NCBI GenBank assembly: GCA_021852325.1
Contig: JAJZNM010000164.1
Location: forward strand, 1 to 10,361
Direction of reading: 5' to 3'
Origin: Pseudomonadota bacterium
GTDB taxonomy: Bacteria; Pseudomonadota; Gammaproteobacteria; JAKAQQ01
Length of the DNA: 10,361 nucleotides
Both the position numbers and the translations under genes were made by a program. This document shows positions 5,611-10,361 of this stretch, piece by piece (position 1 is the stretch's first letter; every line of letters starts with the position of its first letter). The notes beneath the pieces were generated by a model, which was not told the origin of the DNA, searched no databases, and saw nothing but the letters and a program-made list of their open reading frames with translations.

Positions 5611-6168
5611 ATGATACGTCCCATGAAACCGCGCATGGCCGGACTCACCCTCCTCGAGCTCGTCGTCGTAATGGCGCTCGCGGCGATCTTGGTCACGATC
5701 GCCGTTCCGAACTATACCGAGTTCATGACCGAAAACCGGATGGCTTCCGAAATGAACGGATTTGCAACCTCCCTCATGCTCGCGCGGCGTGAAGACATCA
5801 AGCGGGGCCAAGAGGTCACCGTTTGCGCGAGCAGCAATGGGACCGACTGCTCGGACGGGCCCTGGTCTGCGGGCTGGATCATCTATCGCAACCCGCAAAA
5901 TGCGTCCCAGGTACCTTCGGCGAGCGACCTCATCCGTGCCCATACCGGCTTTTCCAGCAGCGATACCCTGACTGCGAGCACCCCTTTCAGCACGAACCAG
6001 AGTGTGAGCTTCACCCCGCTCGGCATCCTGGTTCCCTCCGAGCTCACCGGCGGAACGTTCACCCTAGAAGATTCCCCGGTACAGACGTATCTCACCCGCT
6101 GTCTCGCCTTAGGTCCGGGCGGGCAGCCCACGGCAGCCGAACCCGGCGCACCCTGCCCCACCTCATGA
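5611..6168 (+). CDS. fimT: Type IV pilus minor pilin FimT/FimU (GspH family)
   Basis: A minor pilin of 185 residues; with its partners it forms the priming complex at the pilus tip. The type III leader ends in MAG|LTLLELVVVMALAAIL: a prepilin peptidase site after glycine, glutamate at mature position 5, and a roughly 20-residue hydrophobic helix. The C-terminal part fits the GspH domain (RGQEVTVCASSNGTDCSDGPWSAGW resembles the usual V-T-V-C...C...W-x-x-GW pattern, split here only for description), with later cysteines near the C-terminus. The exact start is uncertain: ATG at 5611, ATG at 5623 (giving a classic 7-residue MKPRMAG leader), or TTG at 5605 with GGAAG 9 nt upstream. The gene overlaps pilV by 4 bp (ATGA) and heads the operon. 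Confidence 0.88.
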   Translation: MIRPMKPRMAGLTLLELVVVMALAAILVTIAVPNYTEFMTENRMASEMNGFATSLMLARREDIKRGQEVTVCASSNGTDCSDGPWSAGWIIYRNPQNASQVPSASDLIRAHTGFSSSDTLTASTPFSTNQSVSFTPLGILVPSELTGGTFTLEDSPVQTYLTRCLALGPGGQPTAAEPGAPCPTS

Positions 6169-6662
6169 ACCGCAAAACCCCCTTCCGGATCCCGGACGGC
6201 TTCAGCCTGATTGAAGCGCTCGTGGCCATGGTCGTGGTCGCCGTCGGCCTCCTGGGTCTCGCCGCCATGATCACGGCGGGACTGCGTTCCAACCAGGTTG
6301 CCTCGCTTCAAGGGCTTGCCGCGATTGACGGTGAAAACATTACATCGCTCATGGCCGCCAATCCGGCGGGGGTCGAGGCGGGCGACTATATCATCTCGTC
6401 CTTGCCGACGAGTGCGCCGGGCAATCTCTGCGAATCGGTCACCACGGCCTGCTCACCTTCGGAAGAGGCCCAGGCCGATCTTTGGAGCTTTGCCGAGACA
6501 CTGGAGAACAATCTGCCGGACCCGACTGCCGAGATCCAGTGTGCGGTACCCTGCTCCAGCACTGGCGACACGCCGATCGTGGTCACGGTTACCTGGAGCA
6601 CGGTCACGCCGAACGGGCAAAAACAGTCCACGGCATCCTACAGCACGGTATACCAGCCATGA
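6165..6662 (+). CDS. pilV: Type IV pilus minor pilin PilV
   Basis: A 165-residue prepilin. The leader MNRKTPFRIPDG is followed by FSLIEALVAMVVVAVGLLGLAAM, the characteristic PilV N-terminus, with the prepilin peptidase site after G12 and glutamate at mature position 5. The rest is a variable globular domain with four cysteines (in NLCESVTTACS and QCAVPCSS) that could form disulphides in the periplasm. The start ATG overlaps the fimT stop by 4 bp, and its stop overlaps the pilW start by 4 bp. PilV works with FimU/FimT, PilW, PilX and PilY1 in priming pilus assembly. Assignment rests on the N-terminal signature plus gene order. Confidence 0.9.
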   Translation: MNRKTPFRIPDGFSLIEALVAMVVVAVGLLGLAAMITAGLRSNQVASLQGLAAIDGENITSLMAANPAGVEAGDYIISSLPTSAPGNLCESVTTACSPSEEAQADLWSFAETLENNLPDPTAEIQCAVPCSSTGDTPIVVTVTWSTVTPNGQKQSTASYSTVYQP

Positions 6663-7492
6663 AGCGCAGGACAGCCGAGCGGGGCTTGAGCCTCATCGAA
6701 CTCTTGATCGCGATGGCCCTCACGTTGTTTTTGGTCATGGGGCTTGCGACCGTCTACATCAGCAATGAGGAGGGCTCGGTTGCCCAGCGGGCCGAAGCCA
6801 CGCTCGATGACAATGTGCGTCTCGCCGTGACGCTCCTCACGACCGATATCCGGCAGGCAGGCTACCGCTGGAATCTCTCGATTCCGGTGAGCCAGATGTT
6901 CACGATCATTCCGGACAATGAGGCGGATCCGGTCGCTTTTCTCGCGACCCCGAGCAATCCGCTCATCATCGGGACCTGGCATGGCAGTCCAGCCCCCCCC
7001 TATGGGTTCGCCGTGAGCTTCCAGTCGGATGGGACCCTCAGCAACTGCCTCGGCCAGCTGATTCCCATGGGCGCGATCGCGACCGACGAATGGAAAGTCG
7101 ATACCTTGACCAACCAGCTCGAATGCCGAAGCCGGATCACGACGGTCGATGGCAATGCCTTCGGCAACTATGTGCCGCTCGTGAACAACGTGGAATACAT
7201 GATGGTCCGTTTCGGGATCGATGCACTCGGGGATGGCTCCGTCACGGGCTATGTGACCCCTGCGAAAGTCGTGACCTACAGCCAGATCCAGGCGATCCAG
7301 GTCGCTCTCCTCATGGCCAGCGGAGATGCCGCCGCCCCCGAGGGCGATCTCGGAGACGTCCTGTCCAAGCCAGCCCAGAGGAACTACAACCTCCTGGGCT
7401 ATACCCTCGCCGACTGGCCGGCCACCCCCGACCGCTATCTCCGGGTCGTGGTGGTGCGCGACATCGCCCTTGAAAACCTGATTTCGGACTAG
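6659..7492 (+). CDS. pilW: Type IV pilus minor pilin PilW
   Basis: A 277-residue prepilin, long for a pilin as expected for PilW. The leader MKRRTAERG precedes LSLIELLIAMALTLFLVMGLATVYIS, with the cleavage site after G9 and glutamate at mature position 5. The following section (LDDNVRLAVTLLTTDIRQAGYRW) is the alpha-helical region shared by PilW and GspJ-like proteins; the IRQAGY motif is typical. The C-terminal half (KVVTYSQIQAIQVALLMAS, RYLRVVVVRDIALEN) matches the usual PilW ending. It starts in a 4-bp overlap with pilV and ends 4 bp before pilX. Confidence 0.92.
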   Translation: MKRRTAERGLSLIELLIAMALTLFLVMGLATVYISNEEGSVAQRAEATLDDNVRLAVTLLTTDIRQAGYRWNLSIPVSQMFTIIPDNEADPVAFLATPSNPLIIGTWHGSPAPPYGFAVSFQSDGTLSNCLGQLIPMGAIATDEWKVDTLTNQLECRSRITTVDGNAFGNYVPLVNNVEYMMVRFGIDALGDGSVTGYVTPAKVVTYSQIQAIQVALLMASGDAAAPEGDLGDVLSKPAQRNYNLLGYTLADWPATPDRYLRVVVVRDIALENLISD

Positions 7493-7496
7493 ACCC

Positions 7497-8108
7497 ATGC
7501 GACCACTCTCCCACCCGACCGCACAGCAGCCGCAAGGATTTGCCCTGGTCACGGCCCTGGTCTTTCTGGTCGTGCTCACGATCCTCGGGGTGACGCTCAT
7601 GGAGGGAGTGACGCTCGAGCAGCGTATGGCCCACAATCTCCGCGAGAAGGAGCGCGCGATCGCGGCCGCTTCCGATGCCGTGAACGGAACCGGGGTCTGG
7701 CTCTCGAACCTGTCCGTGATTCCGATCCCGAGCGCAACCGCGCCGGCCATCGATGGACCATTCTCGATCTATGCCTCGACGAATCCCACGGCGAGCACCG
7801 CCGATTTCACGTCGAATGCCTTCTGGTCGAGCGGTGTCAGCTCAACCTACAACCAGACCTATCCATTCAACGATCCTTCGGTCACGACCAGCGGGCTCAG
7901 CTTCGATGGCGGCCAGTTGCTTTACGCAAGCGAGCCCCAAGTCTTCATGGTGGAACTACCAACCACCCCGCTCCCGGGAGACAACCTGGCGGCCATGGGC
8001 GCCACCTACGGCGTGAACAGTGTTCCACGAACCTTCCAAATTACCGCCTGGGCAACGGGTGGCAGCGCCAACGCGGTGGCTGTCGTCCAGGAAACGTACC
8101 GGCCCTGA
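7497..8108 (+). CDS. pilX: Type IV pilus assembly protein PilX
   Basis: A 203-residue protein with a PilX N-terminal domain: the leader ends QQPQG, followed by FALVTALVFLVVLTILGVTLM, then LEQRMAHNLREKERAIAAASDAV, the family's E-x-R-M-A-x-N-x-R helix. Mature position 5 is threonine instead of glutamate, as is common in PilX/GspK-type pilins that cap the tip complex. The C-terminal domain is rich in Ser, Thr and Asn and has no cysteine. It begins 4 bp after pilW, and pilY1 starts 16 bp further on. PilX is thought to link the minor pilin complex to PilY1. Confidence 0.9.
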   Translation: MRPLSHPTAQQPQGFALVTALVFLVVLTILGVTLMEGVTLEQRMAHNLREKERAIAAASDAVNGTGVWLSNLSVIPIPSATAPAIDGPFSIYASTNPTASTADFTSNAFWSSGVSSTYNQTYPFNDPSVTTSGLSFDGGQLLYASEPQVFMVELPTTPLPGDNLAAMGATYGVNSVPRTFQITAWATGGSANAVAVVQETYRP

Positions 8109-8115
8109 TCCGGAT

Positions 8116-8119
8116 GGAG
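8116..8119 (+). promoter_or_regulatory. Shine-Dalgarno of pilY1
   Basis: GGAG 5 nt before the ATG at 8125-8127, inside the 16-bp gap after pilX. It supports this start and shows that pilY1, unlike the overlapping minor pilin genes, has its own ribosome entry site. Confidence 0.6.
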
Positions 8120-8124
8120 ATCCC

Positions 8125-10361
8125 ATGCAGCCTCAACCCTCGCTGACCCGTCGCCTGATCATCGCTCTCGTGGTCGACTGCTTCATCTGGTTTCAGGTAC
8201 CCGTGGCCCAGGCCGCCGTTCCCACGATCTCGATCTCGAACGTCCCGCTCACGCTCGTCAACCCGACCCACCCCGAGGTCCTCCTGGCCGTGGCCAACTC
8301 CGAGTCCATGGATGGCGACCTCGATGGGGCCATCATGACGGGATCCGGGGCGGTTTCCGCGCTCGCAGGCTCGAGCTCACCGACCGACTACACGGTCCCG
8401 TCCGGCTTCACCCCGCCCTGCATTCCCGCGAATAGCACCGGGGTTGCCCCCTACACCGTCACCGGCAGTTCCTCCAATCCCGTTTGTTCAAACCCAGGCG
8501 ATGAATACGACAACTCGGCAAGCCGGCTCAATGTGGCCAAGGCCGCGCTGAGCCAGGTCATCTCCTACTATGCGGCCAACTTCGACATGGGCCTCATGGA
8601 CTATTCGGCCGGCGCTTCGTCAACCAATGCCACCTGGCTCTACATGATGAGCGAGCCCGGAGGATTCACGTTCGGAACGAGCACCGCAACCCCCCCTGCC
8701 GATGGCGGCAACTGGCATCCGAATCCCTGCTATGAATCAACCCTGGCCTCGTGCACAGCGATCGCAGCGACAACGGTCCTCAGTGATCCGGCAGCGCTGC
8801 TCGCCGATCCCTACATCTCGACGCTTTCGACTTCGGACAATCCCACCATCAACGATGTCCTCTACGCCGGACAGGGCCAATTCAGCCGCGTCTTCATCAA
8901 CTACAATGGTCCCTACTGCAGTGACGGCAACTACTGTCTCGGCAGTCTCATCTATTCGAACTATACGCTTTCCAACTACAACAACAACCAGGTGTCGACG
9001 TCGTACGGCTCCTCGATTCCGGGTGGCGAGAGCCTCGAGACCAACCCGACCAATGCGGGCTACATCCCCCATAGCAGCCAAGTGCTCTACGCCGAACGGG
9101 GCTTCGGATACGACTCGAATGCTGCATCCAACAACGGCAACCTCCTCCTGCCGATCGAATCCTATACCGAGGCCACTGGCTGCAGTGGCCTGACCGAGCT
9201 CCAATGCTATATCCAGCGGTTTACCCCGTACCTCGCGCCGGAAACCAATGATTCGTCGACCCCGGAAATCAAGGCGCTCGCAGTGCAATCCCCGATCGCG
9301 GGCATCCTCAAAGGCGCCTACGACTACTACACGGGTTCGGATGCCCCGGTGTCGAATACGGGTTGTGCAGCGAGCCGGAACGTGGTGCTCATCACCGACG
9401 GCTTGCCGACCGAAGACCTGAGCAGCGCGGTCTGGCCGCCGCTCGGCTCCCGTTCGGCTGTCGGATTTGGAGAGTCGGCCACCTTCAACCTGGCCAGTGG
9501 CGGAACCGTCTCGACCACCGACTCCTCCTTCGCGAGCGATGTCTTGGCGGGCGACACCACGACGCTCGCCTCGACCAACGACCAGGCACTCAGCGATACG
9601 ATTACCGAGCTCACGGACCTCAAGAACGCCAAGATCACGACCTATATCGTCGGCATGGGCGCGGGCGTGGATCCGGAACTCAACCCGGCCGCCGCGGCCA
9701 CCCTCAAGGCCATGGCTCTCGCGGGCGGCACCTCCAACTACTATCCGGGCGTGAGTCCCGAAGCCGTGACCAACGACCTCGAGACCATCTTCGGCGCGAT
9801 CAACGTGAACAACGTGAGCACCACAGCCGCCTCGGTCAACTCCACGTCCCTCAACACCGGAACCGTTGTCTATCAGGCCAAGTTCGATTCAGCCGCGCTC
9901 CCGTACGCGGACTGGACCGGTGAACTCCAAGCGTTTCCCGTCTCATCTGGCGGCACCGTGAACATCCAGACCGGGGCTCTCTGGAGCGCCGCGAGCGAGC
10001 TTGGCTCGGCGCTTTCCGGGACCGGCTGGCAGACCCGCACGGTCGCAACCTGGAACCCCGATGCCGCGAGCGGCGCCGGCGCAGGAGTCCCCTTTACCTG
10101 GGCCGATCTTTCGACGACCCAGCAGACGGATCTCGAAACCTTGTGGAATACGCTCTCCACGAGCGAGCAATCCCAGTTCAGTGACAATATCGCAACCTAC
10201 GGCCAGGCCGTGCTGGATTACCTCGTGGGCGATACCGCCGACGCACAGCCGAACGGCCCGTTCCGTGACCGTTCCGCCCTCCTCGGGGACATCGTCGATA
10301 GCAATCCGGTCTACGTGGGCCCTCCGGACGGCACCTATACCTCCTCGTCCTACCAGACCTT
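8125..10361 (+). CDS. pilY1: Type IV pilus tip protein PilY1 (3' part missing)
   Basis: The first 745 residues are present; the family is usually over 1000 and continues past the right edge. A signal peptide ends VAQA|AV after residue 30. A von Willebrand A-like domain follows: VLLAVANSESMDGDLDGAIMTG (start at 52, described in two parts: VLLAVANSES and MDGDLDGAIMTG), SRLNVAKAALSQVI (133-146), VVLITDGLPTED (420-431), ITTYIVGMGAG (504-514), and the SPEAVTNDLETIFGAI segment (544-559). RDRSALLGDIVDSNPVYVG (714-732) is the PilY1 C-terminal propeller hallmark. The aspartate normally opening the metal site (D-x-S-x-S) is alanine here. Nine cysteines occur between 99 and 414. GGAG lies 5 nt before the ATG. 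PilY1 acts at the pilus tip in assembly, adhesion and surface sensing. Confidence 0.93.
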   Translation, partial: MQPQPSLTRRLIIALVVDCFIWFQVPVAQAAVPTISISNVPLTLVNPTHPEVLLAVANSESMDGDLDGAIMTGSGAVSALAGSSSPTDYTVPSGFTPPCIPANSTGVAPYTVTGSSSNPVCSNPGDEYDNSASRLNVAKAALSQVISYYAANFDMGLMDYSAGASSTNATWLYMMSEPGGFTFGTSTATPPADGGNWHPNPCYESTLASCTAIAATTVLSDPAALLADPYISTLSTSDNPTINDVLYAGQGQFSRVFINYNGPYCSDGNYCLGSLIYSNYTLSNYNNNQVSTSYGSSIPGGESLETNPTNAGYIPHSSQVLYAERGFGYDSNAASNNGNLLLPIESYTEATGCSGLTELQCYIQRFTPYLAPETNDSSTPEIKALAVQSPIAGILKGAYDYYTGSDAPVSNTGCAASRNVVLITDGLPTEDLSSAVWPPLGSRSAVGFGESATFNLASGGTVSTTDSSFASDVLAGDTTTLASTNDQALSDTITELTDLKNAKITTYIVGMGAGVDPELNPAAAATLKAMALAGGTSNYYPGVSPEAVTNDLETIFGAINVNNVSTTAASVNSTSLNTGTVVYQAKFDSAALPYADWTGELQAFPVSSGGTVNIQTGALWSAASELGSALSGTGWQTRTVATWNPDAASGAGAGVPFTWADLSTTQQTDLETLWNTLSTSEQSQFSDNIATYGQAVLDYLVGDTADAQPNGPFRDRSALLGDIVDSNPVYVGPPDGTYTSSSYQT

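Noticed and set aside
6638..7750. 370-codon minus-strand open frame opposite pilW and pilX
   Set aside because: It is rich in His, Asp, Arg and Gly as expected from reverse-strand reading of GC-rich codons, has no recognisable domain, and crosses two well-supported pilin genes.

Overview
The window looks like part of a high-GC gammaproteobacterial (or Acidithiobacillia-like) chromosome. The evidence is the gene set: a yebC-ruvC-ruvA-ruvB repair cluster, YfaZ and Bax family envelope proteins, and a type IVa minor-pilin operon of the fimT-pilV-pilW-pilX-pilY1 type. Genus cannot be fixed from the sequence. I see no insertion sequence, tRNA, rRNA, CRISPR array or phage gene, so this is core-type DNA rather than a genomic island.

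Left half, all minus strand (read from high to low coordinates): pstB (phosphate ABC transporter ATPase), a short AT-rich intergenic region with a strong promoter and tandem TGTCAA repeats, a Bax-like glucosaminidase, a hairpin and dyad-rich gap, a YfaZ-like outer-membrane protein, then yebC, ruvC, ruvA and ruvB. The last five genes are separated by 6 bp or less or overlap by 1 to 4 bp, so they look like one transcription and translation unit. RuvB runs off the left edge (210 residues present). RuvC (resolvase), RuvA (junction binding) and RuvB (motor) together process Holliday junctions. YebC is a translation or regulatory factor that commonly neighbours them.

Right half, all plus strand: a 328-bp non-coding region separates divergent pstB from fimT-pilV-pilW-pilX-pilY1. 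These encode the minor pilins and the large tip-associated adhesin/sensor that prime type IV pilus assembly. Coupling is tight (4-bp overlaps, a 4-bp gap, then a 16-bp gap with a good Shine-Dalgarno before pilY1). PilY1 runs off the right edge after 745 residues, just as its C-terminal propeller begins.

Most worth checking: (1) a tandem 11-bp-period repeat beside pstB that resembles a Pho box on the plus strand and also supplies the -35 of the bax promoter on the minus strand; (2) pstB standing apart from pstSCA and phoU; (3) a PilY1 whose von Willebrand A domain has lost the first metal-binding aspartate and carries a long, cysteine-paired insertion; (4) coupling of an outer-membrane protein gene to the yebC-ruvCAB unit. 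I found no clearly new multi-gene system.
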